This document shows, piece by piece, positions 13,753 to 27,300 of a DNA stretch of 64,000 nucleotides. This stretch comes from Carallia brachiata. Taxonomy: Eukaryota; Streptophyta; Magnoliopsida; Malpighiales; Rhizophoraceae. Both the position numbers and the translations under genes were made by a program. The notes below the pieces were generated by a model. That model saw only the letters and a program-made list of their open reading frames with translations, was not told where the DNA came from and searched no databases. The DNA is taken from assembly GCA_021464245.1 (NCBI GenBank), contig JADCRB010000068.1, positions 11,645,432-11,709,431 of the forward strand, given 5' to 3'. Numbering within the stretch: the first letter of the stretch is position 1; each line of letters starts with the position of its first letter.

Positions 13753-15674
13753 CTATCGCTCTTCGGGCTCGCGGTCGTCAAACGATAGCCGGAAAACCCA
13801 CCTGGTGGGGGACTTTCTTCTTAGAACTTTCATAATTTGGTGAACACTGCTCTGATTTTTGTGGCCAATGTTGGTGATTGAGTGCACGAATGACTTCAAT
13901 CGTTGCATAGCGAGGTTCGATGTGTCCTCGGACATGTTGGCAAAGCATACGCGAAACCAGCCCGGTTCGGTGCAATGGCACGAAGAACCGGGAGTGATAT
14001 TCAGCTTGACATCATAGACAATCTTTTTCCAGAGCTCCATTTCCGCTTCGGATGTGTTGGAGCTCAAAAGGTGCTTCATGTTGACCCAACAAAACAACCC
14101 GGCATTGCTCTTCAAGCAACTGATTCCGGCTTTCTCAAGGCCCTTGACCAACATTCTTTGCCGGTGTTTAATTCTGTTTTGATTCTCAGCAATGTATTTC
14201 TTGGTGAACTTTTTGTCGGAGAGGAGAGCAGCGAGAGAATGAGTTTGAGAAGAGACCAATCCAAAGCTAGACATTTTGGTTGCTGCTGAAACCACCATGT
14301 CATCGTTGGAGTAAATTGCACCAACTCGAAAGCCGGGAAGGCCAAGGTCCTTTGAGAGACTGTAGACAATGTGAACTCTATTCCACACATCAGTGTTCTC
14401 GCATTTCTGATCTTTCAGAACCTCCACGATGCTTACGAATCCCGGCGAGTTAAAAACGGTGCCGGAATAAATCTCATCGCTGATAAGATGGATGCCTTTT
14501 GCAGTGATGAAGTTTAGAAGAAGGTTCAACTCGTTTCTAGTCATTGTAGTGCCCAAAGGATTGGAGGGGTTCGTCACCAAGACCCCTTTAACCTTTAGAT
14601 TGCGTCGTTGTGCTTCATGATAAGCTTGATCCAGAGCCGGTCCAGTAATCTGGAAGCCATTTGAGCTTGTGCAATGGATAGGCACAATCTCAACCTCCGT
14701 TCTCCACTTGAGATCTCTGTCAAATCTGCAGGAAGATCAATTTTAAATATCAGAAACATTTCATGCATGGTCGAGAAATGGCTTTGTAATAACAGGAAAT
14801 GTATGTGACAAGATAAATAAATGAGAATCCGTACTAAGCGGGATGGTTGGTAGTTAAAGCTTTCAACTGAAGGATGTGAACTCCTGACCAGCTCACTTCC
14901 TCGTGATGGTAAATTATTTCTACTGAGACTAAAAAATAAAGAAAGATATTTATATGATAGACGAACCCAGGGTAGTACGGGGTGGGAAGAAGAAAGGCGT
15001 CGCCATGTTCGGCAAGGCAAAAAATGAGGGTCTCATTAGCAGAAGTTGCACCAGCAGTGAGAACCAAATTTTCTTGATCAAAGCTAACTTTGTTTCCTCT
15101 TATCTCTGACATGAATTCCACCATTGCCTGGCCAAGTAAATACAACAATGTTAGTTATATATATCTTATATATCTAAGTGTCATATTCATAGACCACAAA
15201 AAAGCAAACTACTCGTTAGAACAATAATTCAGTGCTCATTTTAGAGAGAGAGAGAGAGAGAGAGCCTCAACTCACTTTCTTGAATGCAGGGAGGCCATGA
15301 TAGTCTTGAAACAGGGCAAGCTCTCTGAATACGGACTGTCCATCTTTCTGGAACCCTGCTGCCTCTGGGTTATTGGCCAGCCAGAACTCCAGAAGATCAA
15401 AGGAGAGCTGTTGACAATAGTAAAATGGAGAAGTAAGCAACTCTATACATTTATCTATGCGTGTGTGTGTGTGTATGTGTGTGTATATATATGTTTTGCT
15501 ATAAATGATAAGGTTTCTAATAACTTGCCTGATTTTCTGCAAGACCCATTTGAATGATGCCTGCTGGATTCTTGATCTCATCGTATGGGTTCTTCTCGTA
15601 TTCCTGCCATCCTAGAAGTATGAAGAATCTTGCCCATGAGTGTTGCACGTGGCTTTCTTAGACAATAGCCTCAT
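13753..15674 (-). CDS. ACS: Type-2 ACC synthase, four exons, frameshifted in exon 1
   Basis: 1-aminocyclopropane-1-carboxylate synthase is the PLP enzyme that converts S-adenosylmethionine to ACC, the committed step of ethylene synthesis in the cytosol. Inferred exons (minus) are 15674-15529, 15407-15276, 15127-14967 and 14725-13753, about 470 residues and typical of the family. Exon 1 ends in the hallmark MGLAENQ. Exon 2 has FQDYHGLP and exon 4 has NPSNPLGT. The PLP lysine is in [12 protein letters not shown] (K about 272), and the substrate-binding arginine is in [11 protein letters not shown]. The C-terminus, [15 protein letters not shown], is the type-2 TOE motif with a CDPK-type serine; ETO1/EOL E3 adaptors target it for degradation, so the protein should be short-lived. 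Intron 1 opens with GC (AG|GCAAGT). Exon 1 lacks one base after residue 20 (reads TTCTAGGATGG), giving an in-frame TAG at 15614-15612. This is either a null allele or an assembly error. The ATG at 15674 was chosen because the frame from it matches the family N-terminus. Confidence 0.9.
15243..15264. repeat. (GA)n microsatellite in ACS intron 2
   Basis: About eleven GA units just beyond the exon-2 donor of the ACC synthase gene. A GT/AT-rich alternating tract at about 15460-15490 lies in intron 1. Confidence 0.8.
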
Positions 15675-15868
15675 TTTGTTGCTCCAAAAGGAGTTGTTTT
15701 GGACACAAGAGCTAAAAAAAAAAAAGGCTCGCTGAATGGAATTGAATCAGAATTTTTGTGAGAATGGGAAGGAGAGACAGCAGAGGCAGAAATGGAGAGT
15801 GAGGTGATGAAGAAGATTCGGAGAAGGATTAGTGGTTGATGGGATGAAGAGTCTATCGACTACTAGCG

Positions 15869-15878
15869 TTTATATAAA
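15869..15878 (-). promoter_or_regulatory. TATA box of the ACC synthase gene
   Basis: TTTATATAAA lies about 195 bases upstream of the ACS start codon on the minus strand. It would give a leader of about 160 bases. It is the best TATA match in the proximal upstream region. Confidence 0.55.
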
Positions 15879-15899
15879 GTCATGAAGAGCACGAAGACA

Positions 15900-16748
15900 G
15901 GGTGACAATGACAAATTTGACCATTGCAGCAGGAGCATCTATCTGCTGGTCCAACAAGTGTTTTTATTGGAAGAAAATAAGCTAGTCCTTCTCTGATGAG
16001 AATCTTAGTCCCCACCGCCTGTGGTCGGCAAGTACTTACCTTAGCAGATTTTGTTACTTACAGTGAAATTATGAGTTAGAATCTTTTATTTAATAAAATT
16101 AAATTTTAATTTTGTATGATTATAAAAAAAATTAATAATTTTTATTCGATAGGCTGAATTTATTTTTTTATAAATTTGATATAAAGATTCATTTTTCTAT
16201 ACAATATTAATAATTTTTTAAATAAATTTATAAAATATTACCCAAACTTTTTATAATTTGATTAAAAACAAAAGTAAAAAATCTTACATACATGCAAATT
16301 AAAGAGTTCCCCACGGAGAAAATTTGGCACTGATAGACAAGTACAATTGCATCATTGTCAAAAAAGACCGTTTTACCCAAAAATTTAGTGGAATGATTTT
16401 TCGGTATAGTACCACAACTTTCACGATCAAGAGACATGAGTCCCTTATGGTAAACTTCTAAACTCGAGAGTTATTTTTGTTTATTTTTTTTAGTTCAAGT
16501 GAGCTGATTTTCACATTTAAAAAAAAAATGTTAAAATTTAATACATGATTTATAATTTAAATTTCTTAAACAACTTAAAAAATAATTGATTAATTGACAA
16601 TCATAATAATTTGACATTTGTAACTTTTATTATAAACGTGGTCATATATACGAGCAACAATCGAGATAAAACAAAAGTGTGATTTCACGTCAACTTACCC
16701 ACGTCTATTTTACATTTTGAAAAAGATCGGCGGTTAGAGAGAGTAGGA
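15900..16748. other. ACS upstream/intergenic region
   Basis: The distal promoter of the minus-strand ACC synthase gene. AT-rich from 16080 onward. No element or gene recognised. Confidence 0.5.
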
Positions 16749-16881
16749 CAGAAGAAGTGTCAATAATGTAATAACAAAAAATATTTCTGCAACAACGTTA
16801 ATTTTTTCTGCAACAAAAAATAACGCGATGATTTTTGTTGCAGAAATTAGTAAGACCGTTGCATTATTGACACTTCTTCTG
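16749..16881. mobile_element. Fold-back MITE with perfect 20-bp terminal inverted repeats
   Basis: CAGAAGAAGTGTCAATAATG (16749-16768) is exactly inverted as CATTATTGACACTTCTTCTG (16862-16881). A second inner inverted pair, ATTTCTGCAACAA and TTGTTGCAGAAAT, makes the whole 133 bp able to fold. The inner motif TTTCTGCAACAA is repeated on the left side. No coding capacity and no clear target duplication. Confidence 0.75.
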
Positions 16882-19166
16882 CCCAATTCCCTCTGTCCGT
16901 ACACCCATGCCTCATTTCGAAAACTATACCTTTTACTTTATTTTAGAGGAAATCTACCATAAACCAGGTTGATCTTCTAAAAAAAATTTGTCTGGAGAAG
17001 TCACAAAATTTTATGCCCAAATCTGGTTAATAATTACCCCATTGGCAGGTCATTCTCAATACGTCGCCGCATTACACAGTGTTTTATGTCAATAATAATT
17101 CTGGATATTAGAATGATGGTTTAGGAAAAATAATATAAGACAATAGATGAAATGAAAGAGATTGTAGTAATGTTTATTTATTTAATTTAATGTCATCCAT
17201 TGTCACAGCAAATCTGATGGAAAGCAGCCAAGTATGACCCACAAAAGTCCACGGCAACTCACTCTCGGCTCTGTCCTAACGGGTCCATTATGCTCCCTGG
17301 TTCGACCACCCCAACTAAACCATGTCGGCCACATTCTCCCTCTTCAATCTTCATTTAGTATTGTTGCTTACCCTTAATTTCTGCTCGATTCCCCATAACT
17401 TTTCTTTGTCAATTTGTATTAAAATAAACCTAGGTATCCAATTGCTTCTTGTGGTTCCACTTATAAAAAAAAAAGATTCCGCAAATATAAATTTAGTCTC
17501 ATTAAATGATTCATTAGAAGTTCAACCTTAAAACTTGTGATCAGATACCACTTAAATCACATGTTAGGTGTTATCTAGTTGCCTTTTGACATGATGGAAA
17601 GCCTTTAAACTTCCAAACGAAGGGAATCAAGCGAATATCAATTGGGCATTTTCTTCTTCAGGTTACTCTTTTAAACAAAGCATTTGGAGCCTGGTTATTT
17701 GATAACGGCAAGCTGATGGCAAGGACCTTGAGGCTCTCTTTTCGTGGAACCATTGTGCTATCTAATCATGTTTGCCATTTTAACATAGCTTCCCCCATTG
17801 CTTTTATAGTTGTTTTGCTCAAATATAGCAAAATTCTCAATCCACGGTTCCTACACTTCACGCTCTCGTAATTGTTGAACAGTTAGGCAGTTGCAAAGCA
17901 AAACGCTCCAAGATTGTTCGTGGTCCTGATCACCACTCATGGACGGTGGAGGTTGGTTAGTTTATCCTTTATGAATCTTTGCTCAAAAACAATAAAGCTA
18001 ATTAATTAAATGACTTAGGGAGTGACTCACGAGTCGAGTAAGGTAAAGCCTTAAGAAATATCAAAGCAAAGCATCTAACCCGTTGTCCGCCATTGGTTTT
18101 GGGGACACCTGGTTTCTTTATCTTTTTTTGTTCATAAAATGAAATGGAAACCCGGGTTGATGCCCCGACAGTACTGCAACGATCATTGCATTTGTGCTAA
18201 AAGAGAGTACACACCTTGGTTTCCTCCTAGATAGCAATTGGACAATTTTCAAACCCTGGTTTCTTAGAAGAGTCAACAAATATACTATATGTATTAAATG
18301 CATTTACAAAACTTTCTACCATATTTCCCACTCAAATATATAGAACTCTTATATAATTAAATTTTGTATTTATGTTATATTATCAATATTTTATTTTGTG
18401 TCGCTTATATTTGTAATTTTATTTTTGAACAGTATTAATATTTATTCCTATCATCCCTAAAGAACGAAGGACATCCACACCATATGGCCCCATGTATATG
18501 TAAATTTTATTTGTAAGAAATTTTATTTTATAATTAATTAGCGTGTCCAAATCCAAATTACAATTACACATAGCTCATATGTAAATCATTTTGGAATAGA
18601 ACCTTTTGGTTGCACAACAAGAACTAACAGAATTAAAGAGAAGAATTGCGGAGCTAGTTAAATCTGTTGACAAAAAGTTAATGTTTTAGCAGTAAGCTCA
18701 AATGTCGCCGTCAATATATTATATAGAACGAAAATTATATGACTAAATGTCATTAATTTATTACGAATGGCAAAATTTTCCAATATGACATAACATAGCA
18801 AGAACTGCTACGTCATAAGTTGAATTAAGTAGCAATCTCAAAATTTGTTGTCAAGCCCATTTGTTATTGTCATAAGTTTCTAGCAAGAAACGTTATAGTT
18901 TGGAACAAATGCCAGATATCTAGTTTCCTGCGGTGATTTAAAAAAAAAAAAAATCACTTCTTTTCATTGCCACCCAAAAAGCTTTAAAAAACAAAATCTA
19001 ACATAGTGACATTGATGATGAAATCCCTTTTTTTTTTTTTTTTCGCAAAGGAAACAACTAAAATAAATTACACTCTCGCAAACATCACCCCAACTCTATC
19101 AACAGCCAAAAACCTACACAGACCTATAGGAGGAGGCAAAAAAACATTTCTTCCGACATATAAAAG
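16882..19166. other. Gene-free intergenic DNA
   Basis: Short frames only (for example 17322-17531, 18118-18303), without domains or splice-linked partners. Nothing else supported. Confidence 0.55.
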
Positions 19167-19408
19167 GATCCTTTTTTTTATAGTGAATAAAGCGACTAAA
19201 AGTGAGGGTTGTATATCTCAAGTGTAATTGGTAATGTGGTCAATTTTGATCCTTTTATGATAGTGAATAAAGCGACTAAAAGTGATGGTTGTATATCTCA
19301 AGTGTCATTGGTAATGTGGTAAATTTCGATCCTTTTTTTGGTAGTGAATAAAGCGACTAAAAGTGATGGTTGTATATCTCAAGTGTAATTGTTAATGTGT
19401 TAAATTTT
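19167..19408. repeat. Three-copy tandem repeat, about 80 bp
   Basis: Units start at 19167, 19248 and 19328 with GATCCTTTT. Each contains TAGTGAATAAAGCGACTAAA and GTTGTATATCTCAAGTGT. Units differ by a few substitutions and in the length of the T run. It does not encode a conserved frame. Confidence 0.85.
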
Positions 19409-22400
19409 CACGTGAAAAATTTGCGAGTGGGTGAGGAGGTTGCGAGAAGTGAAATATTCTTCTATATAGGCCAACCCGCAACATGGAGGACCTTTAGTTT
19501 CTTCTTTTTTAGGCATATGCTTTATTACAAACTTAATTCAAATGAAGTGAGGGACAGCTAGCTAGCGATCTTTGTGTTTTTTTTTTTTTTTTAACTATAA
19601 AGAAGTTCATTGGGTTGTAAACTAAACAATGAGATAACTATGTTCATTCAAATGAACTTGATGTCATTTTCTTAAAATTAGAATTTAAAACTTTTAAAAT
19701 AAAATTTTTAAATCTTAATTACTGAGATATCCCCTATTAGACTGCGTCTATTTTGCGTGTATCCTTTACATTATGGAGTTAGAAGTCAAGCTAACCAGCA
19801 GTAACACTCCACAATAATAAGTTCTATGACATGAATTCGAATTTTCTATGCAAGAATAAGCAGTTACCCATTGTATCAGCACGTTGACACAGCGTGGATG
19901 AAGTGACGTATGGTGGGTTATAAGTAGCCTCTTTTAATATTACATAGTTTGTAGCCATAGGTGTGAATTCAAGTGGTAAAGTGGACGAGATTCTTCGCTT
20001 TTGAACAAAATAGATGTATTGTTCGAAAAATATAATGCATTTTTTAAAAAAAAAAGTATGTTTAAATTACAAATGGAAATTCCTTGTTTGCACAACCAAC
20101 AAGGAAATTTTGAAGATTTTGAATTCTAATTGTGAGAAAAGGAATGTGAGACTTATAAGAATGAGGAGACTTACTCATATTACATAACTTACGGTTTAAC
20201 GAGTTTCTTACTAAAAAAAAAAAAAGCATGTTGAGATCTCTCAAAATTAAGGAATTTGAAATTCCATGTTAATGTGTTTTTTTTTCTTTTAATCAAATCC
20301 CTCGAAGAGGGATTTTAATAATTTTATCTTACAATATTAGGTGAATTTACTATAGTAAGGACTATATAATTATAAATTTTATTAAAAAACTCAAAAAAAT
20401 TCTGGAGTCTAACGCTGAATTCCCCTGTTTGGCGAAGAGAAGTTCCAACTTCTATGACCTTACAATCTTTTTGTGTACATTGTTGAACTCTTCTTCAACA
20501 AAATTACTCTAGTTTATATATCCAAATTAAAATAATTGGAACTAAAAATTGAAGTTATGTATACGTAGTAAAAACCTAAAGAAAGTAAAAGTAAAAATAA
20601 CACGTTTGGTGGACGGATGGAGCTATATATATATTACTTAACTAAGGGGAATGACAGTGAAACTTTTAAGAGACCAAAACTGACTAACAAAATATAGATG
20701 AGAGCAACAATACTGCGTCCACAGTCAATGCCAATACAGGGGTTCCCTAATTCTTCCTAGGGGTAGAATGAATTGATGGATGCAATTTAATAACATTTAA
20801 CTTTAAAAGACGGCATCGCCTATGGGACGACAGGGAAACACATGATGAGAAATCCCAAATTATTTGATGGGCAAATAGATACCCTAGCTAACTTATTGGC
20901 TTGTCGATATAAAACAAGAACCAAAACACGAAAACTTACATGAAATTAGTAACCTTTCTATAATCATTCAATTGGTTGATGGCAATGCACTGACCGTACT
21001 TAAGATTAGGGGTTCGAGGGTTGTTACTGCATGAAGGCAAGTAACCTTTCTTAAAGCCAAATATGCACATTAAGCTTGGGCTTAATTCAGGGCTTTAATA
21101 ATAGTAACATTTCTCAATTAATTGGCTGAAATTCAAACTTAAGATTTTCAGTTTTGAAAACATTTATGGTACTATTAACCTATAGCTCATTAGTAATAAT
21201 AGTACCTATGCAAACAGCCGATTGAACTTACATTTTAGCTTGTGCATGATAGAACTTAAGTAATTATGTGATGCTTGACTGTTTAAATCGATAGAGAAAG
21301 ATAGAAATTGAATAATTGATGAAGGAGGGGCCACGTGATTTGCAGTAGAAGAAGGGTTTATCGCATGTGAAACCCTTTGGTTTAAATGTTAACACCAGAA
21401 GCCACCTAAACACATAAATAGGACCTTAGTCCATTGGTGACAAATAACATGATACTCACGTTAGTCCATTCCGCACACACTTCCTAGGAGACAATGTCAT
21501 GGACCATTTGCTTCCTTCACCTCAATAACGTAGGCCCTCTCCAAGTCCCAACCCAATGCGCTCACTGTCTCACTCTCTTGTGGAAGTGGTGCTTATGTGC
21601 ACATTCCAAATTCTACAAAGCATAGACACAGACACAAGAATACAGACATTAATAGTACACTAATTTTGAAAAAAAATAAGAATACAAATACAATTAAAAT
21701 ATGGTGATATATAAGAGCCATCATAGATTTTTTTTTTTTTTCTTTACGTCTTGTCCTTATATTTTCATGTGATTTTTGTCTACATTATTGTGAAATGATT
21801 CCAATAAAATTATTAATATTAGTACAAAAAATAGTTATTTTGTTCCTCACAAATATAAATAGACGATGTGAGTAGTTATAAGTGTAACAACAACTCTTAG
21901 TTAGGTTTAATTTTTTTAATTAAAATTAGAAAAATATCAAAGACGTGTTGTCGACGTGTTTCAAACATTGTGTTTGAACCACGTTCCTTTTTAAAAAAAA
22001 AAAAAATTTGACAGACTCTTTTTTGTCATCTTGGACAAGTATTTGTACTGAGTCTAACGTGTGTCTGGGTCAGCACAGCATGGGCATCTTTGTGTTGTAA
22101 CCATGCATTAATTGGTGTTCAAATCAAACACTGGAATTGGTTTCAAAGATGGACATAGGTGGGGTTCATTAAAAGGAGTAGAGTTACCCCTTATATAATT
22201 AGGAGGCCCACTCGATCTTCAATAGAACACTCAAATTCTATACGGCTAAAGTGAAGCCCTCCATCAAAATGTTTCCAAGTTCCTCGTGGAAGCATTGAAC
22301 TAAATGAAAACAACCCAAGTCGCGAAGAAATCCCCAAGTGTTCCATATTCAACATTCCAATTAATGCACGATGAGAAGAATAAACGAATTTGGTATCTTC

Positions 22401-24308
22401 CATAAACAGTTAGCATTCTTGTGGAGAAAGTAACTGATTGAAGCTAAAGGAATTACTGATATGGTAGTTTAGTTGGTGATTTGATAGTTATTCCTTTACA
22501 TTAGTTTGGATTTTAATATTTACGCTGTTACCCACACTCTTAAATAAAGAGGGATTTGTTGAAGCACAGTTAAAGGCTCCATAAGGAGACATATGAATTT
22601 ATAATTCGTTAACAATGCGGTTGTATATAAAAAGATCCACTCAAATTTAGTAATGCTTGAGTGATGAATATGTTTTATATGAGATAATTAAATAAAAATA
22701 ACAATTAGTAACCTTTGATCTTAACTCACATTTGTGATGACTAACCACCAACTTACATAAAATGCACTTTTTTTTTTTTTTTGTTGCTTTTTTGGATAAA
22801 AGAAAACATGGCTGTAGGGGTTACATATATGTGGTGCAAGATGTAGATTAGATTTTGGGCCAAGAAGTAACGCAGGCTGGACGTGGGGGGGAACTTGGAC
22901 GAGAGGGGACAGAGAAGAATACTGAAAGGGAGAAAAGGAGAGGTCCGTCTTGGGCATCTGTGGAAATGACTAAAGGGTGTAGCCGTGTAGGCTTGTGTTA
23001 AGAGCCCAGGGAGAATGAGTGTGAAAAGGCTAGAGTTCTCGAGCTTCTTGTGGCTAATGGGCTGGGGAAGGAAATATGCAGGCTGGTAGGTATGGGGGCG
23101 ACATGAAGCTTGGGCCCAGCGTACACCCAGATATATGATTATCCTTGTTCATGGACACCCAATTTAAACTTTCTACTTCGAAATTTGGGGTTATAATCAG
23201 GAGAAGGAGATATGAGAAGAGCTAAAAAATTTATAACTCACAATCCAATGCATTTTTTAATGGATAAAAGTATTAAGAAGAGATTTTTTTTTTCATGGAC
23301 TAAGAATCAAATCTTTAATTTGAAATTATGAATTTAGATGAACCCTATAATTAGTAGTTAAAAGAAGAGATTGTGAGCAATCTAATGTGATGAGCGGATG
23401 GAGAGTTAAGGGAGATGAAGTAGGAAGGGATGAGTGGGGTATCATAGAGACATGAAAGGGGAACAAAAGACTAGAAGGAAAATAATATTTGTGCAATTAA
23501 ACTTACACTAGTTATAATTTGATCATGAAAAAATTCATATATCAAACATTTAATATTTTTTAACACATTAATAATTAGTAGATAGTGTTAAATGTTGGTA
23601 GTGAGGGCCCAACATAAGCTCATACAATGTGGGAAGTTAAAAAAAAGTGATGTGATTTAATATCTCACTTCTTTTAAGATACAAATTTTATGGTCACTTA
23701 AATTAGTCTAAGTAATTAATATCGCATCATATGAATAAAAATATTAATAACCATTAAAATTTGAATCTTAGCAGCATCAACCTCAATTAAACAGCAACTT
23801 TGAGTTTTTTTTTTTTTATAAGAATTCTATTCACATTGAATTCATTTTGCAATTTGACGGTCTAGGTTTGGATTGAGTTAGTTTGGTGAGATTAGGTAAT
23901 TTGATAAACATGATATTAATGGTGTCATACTTCTATTATTAAAACACTCTACTTTAATTTTTTATCATTTTATCTGTTTTTTTTTTTTTTTGGTCAAATT
24001 AGAGACCTAAGCCAATAGAGTAGAGTAAGCGTTACAAGGTAACGAGTCGGGGCCAGTGAACCCCTGCAAGATCCTGTTGGATCAACTTCAATGATGCCTC
24101 AGGGACACACCACAGGCCGAATAGTAATGGCCAAATTGGGCCCAATTAATTTTCCGGTCCATTGATTTTACGGGCCGTATTATTATCAAATCCTAATCCT
24201 AAAATCTCACTGGTGTATTTTCCCTCGGTTTCTAGGCAAACAATCACCATTTTCTCACACACTGACAGACGTAGCGTAAAACACCAAAAAATCATCGGAA
24301 AAAAAAAA
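19409..24308. other. Gene-free intergenic DNA, then the HflX leader
   Basis: No gene recognised. Several T/A homopolymers and degenerate B-box-like motifs (for example GGGGTTCGAGGG near 21006) suggest eroded SINEs but lack ends. From about 24150 the sequence becomes more GC-rich and gene-like, forming the proximal promoter and leader of the HflX gene. Confidence 0.5.
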
Positions 24309-27300
24309 ATGTTGGCTCTGTCATTAAGATCTCGTCTCAAAACCCTAACACAATTCCTGAATTCCTTAAACCAATCCCAAACAAGCCTTTACCAATCCCC
24401 GCCTCCGTCGCCTATTTCCGTTCTCTCGTCACCGTTCTCCTCGCAGCAGCGGCAAGAAGAGGAGGATGATGATACAAACGACGTCGTTTCTCTCTTCAAA
24501 AAAAGAAACGGTAATAGCCCCCCCCGGCTCTTCGTGGTCCAGCCCCGGCACCGTCCGGACAGCCTTTTACAGGCCAAGCTCACCGAGGCTCTCTCCCTCG
24601 CCAATTCAGTAGAGGAGCGGCGCGACGGTCACTTCGATACTGAAATTGAATTTTCTGGTAAGGCGTCGGTTCATCACGTCGTCGTCCAAAATCCAATCCT
24701 CCGGTCATCCAAAGCTCGCGCAGGTCAAAATTTTCTCTTCCAATTCATATTTTTCTTTCCATTTTTTTTCTGCATTTGTTTTTAGATATTAGTATTATTA
24801 TTATTATTATTTTCTTTTCGGTTTTTTTGTTTTTTGGTATGCATAGACACATATTTCGGACCGGGACGGTAGAAACAAAAGAGCCATATAAACTACTTGG
24901 ACACTAAGGCAGAAGCTTTGTTACTGCCGTAATTTTGGTAGGGCAAGGCATTGCTGATGGAATTTTAATCGGTTACGGTATGCTTGTAACAGGGGATGGA
25001 AGAGGAGGTGGATGCCGTGTTCGTAAATTCTATTCTGACTGGAATTCAGCAGCGCAATTTAGAAGTATGTTTTTTGATCTATCATATGCTTTTTATAGAA
25101 GAAAAATGAAACAATGTGCAGATATTTTGTTGCAAAATTTGAATTTTGTTGTGAATTCTGATTGCAGCGGGCATGGGGTAAACCTGTGTTGGACCGCGTG
25201 GCACTTATAATAGAGATTTTCAATGCGCATGCTCATACGAAGGAGGCAAAGCTACAGGTGCGTTGAAGAGATAGTGTTGTAATGTGTCTTTGCATTTTAC
25301 TCGGGCGGATTTGTTTTCTTGGATGATTGTCTCAATGTCCTGTTTTGTGGTTTTTTGACTTATTGTAGGCTGAACTGGCAGCTCTTATGTACAAGAAGAG
25401 TAGGCTTGTTCGCGTGCGTGGCCCTCAAGGACGTCATACTTTTGGAGCAACTGGACTCGGGAGAAGCTGAAGTTGTTAGTGCCCGAGGGTGAGTGGATCC
25501 TTTTGGGTACAAGGCTCAAGAGAATTGAGCCTTTGATTTGAGCATATGAAATTCATCCTAAACTAATATCTAAATTCTCTACAATCAGAAGTATCGTTGT
25601 TGTTTTGATTCTCTCTCCTGCCATCCACCCTGCTGATATGATTCCATATTGTGTGTTCCTGCCCATAGTTGCGTTAACGACTAGAACTAGCTGTTAACGG
25701 TTACGTGATGTTCATTAAATTTGTTTGCAGGAGAGGAAGTGGAGGACGTGGCTTTATTAGTGGTGCTGGAGAAACTGAACTTCAACTGCAACGGAGGAGG
25801 TTTACCTTTATTTTTATCTCATTATTTTTTGTCTGGATTCTTACATTTTTTTCTAACATTAGCTACCTCAGTACATCATTGGGGGTTTACAATGAATTAC
25901 ATTAGTCCAATCAGATTTCTAACTCAAGATTGTTAACACACGCACGCACGCGCGTACACAATTTTCCCTAAGGCTGTTGAGAAGTACAAGGACTTATGTG
26001 AGAATAATACCTCATATTAGAGACAGATTTAGATTGGATGTTTCTGTAGTTGTCATGCTTTGCAAGGCCATATATCTAATGCTTGTCAGTGAGTCTTGTC
26101 ATAAAGATTCATACACTATGGACAGGTTCTGCATTTACTTTGTGTCCTATTTCTTTTAATTTGAGTAGTTTGTTCCGTTAGGCTGTGTTATCGCGTCAAG
26201 TTCTGTTGTCTTATATTATCTTTACAGTTTGATAGTGAAAATCAAAAGCTCTATCTCTTTAATAAGGTCTATTGGAAACAATAGATGAGACATTTTCATT
26301 GAAAACTTTGTTTTGGCCAAGTATCACGTTCAAGAGGAATAAAGGACTTATTTTTTTATTCCACTAACTACTGATGTGGAGAAAAACTGCTAGTTAATTC
26401 AAGGTCCATACCTTTGACTTGTTTCTTGTTCTAGAATAATTACATTTTGTAGAAAAGGCACCTTTGGGATATTCTCAAGGAGATGTTGTAGACTGGACAG
26501 TCTCTACTCTATATGCTACTGTGTCTTTAGCCTGTGATTTATGCTGCTTTGTCTATAGCCTATGATTTACTTCTCCCAGGCATTGTTGTGCCTATGATTT
26601 ACCTTTCCCCCAGTTATTGTTGTGTTCACCTTTTTGGGACCCCATCTCAGAATATCGGAGCGGCGCAATCACTTGTTAATCCTGATTGAAGAGGTTCGTC
26701 GTACTCGAGCTTTGCAACGTGCTGCCCGTAGGAGGCGTGGTGGATCGCATGGTCAAGGTTTAGCTACTGTTGCTGTTGTGGGGTACACAAATGCTGTAGG
26801 TGATACAAAACTGGGAGTTTTTCAATTCCTACAATTCCAGCAAATTGTATTCGTGTACTCAATATTGCTTATTTTTTATTCACAGGGAAAATCTACGTTG
26901 GTTAGTGCGCTGTCAGACAGTGATCTTTATGCTGACTCTCGGTATATCTATCCCCTTAGGAAAACAATATGGAACAGGCTTTGAAGTTTGAAAATTTTTT
27001 CTTGGTTTCGCTTATGTTGCTACTTTGTGATTCTGCAGATTGTTTGCAACTTTGGATCCTAGGCTAAAAAGTGTCGTACTTCCTTCAGGGTAAGTTGCAA
27101 AGTGTTCAACTAATTTGTATACTTTTTTAAATTGGGACTTGAAGAAGTGAGATCTACTCTAATGAACTAGTTTATTTCAATAATTTTGTTCACTATTCTG
27201 ATTATGCAACAATATTCAGGAGGAAAGTGCTCTTCAGCGATACTGTGGGGTTTATATCGGATTTGCCTGTGCAGGTAACTTGAAAATGGGTTCAGAAAAA

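Noticed and set aside
13903..14289. 128-residue frame opposite ACC synthase exon 4
   Set aside because: A shadow of the conserved minus-strand exon; no independent features.
24162..24308. Upstream in-frame ATG extending HflX by 49 residues
   Set aside because: The extension is not transit-peptide-like, and the segment reads as leader. The ATG at 24309 opens a good targeting sequence.
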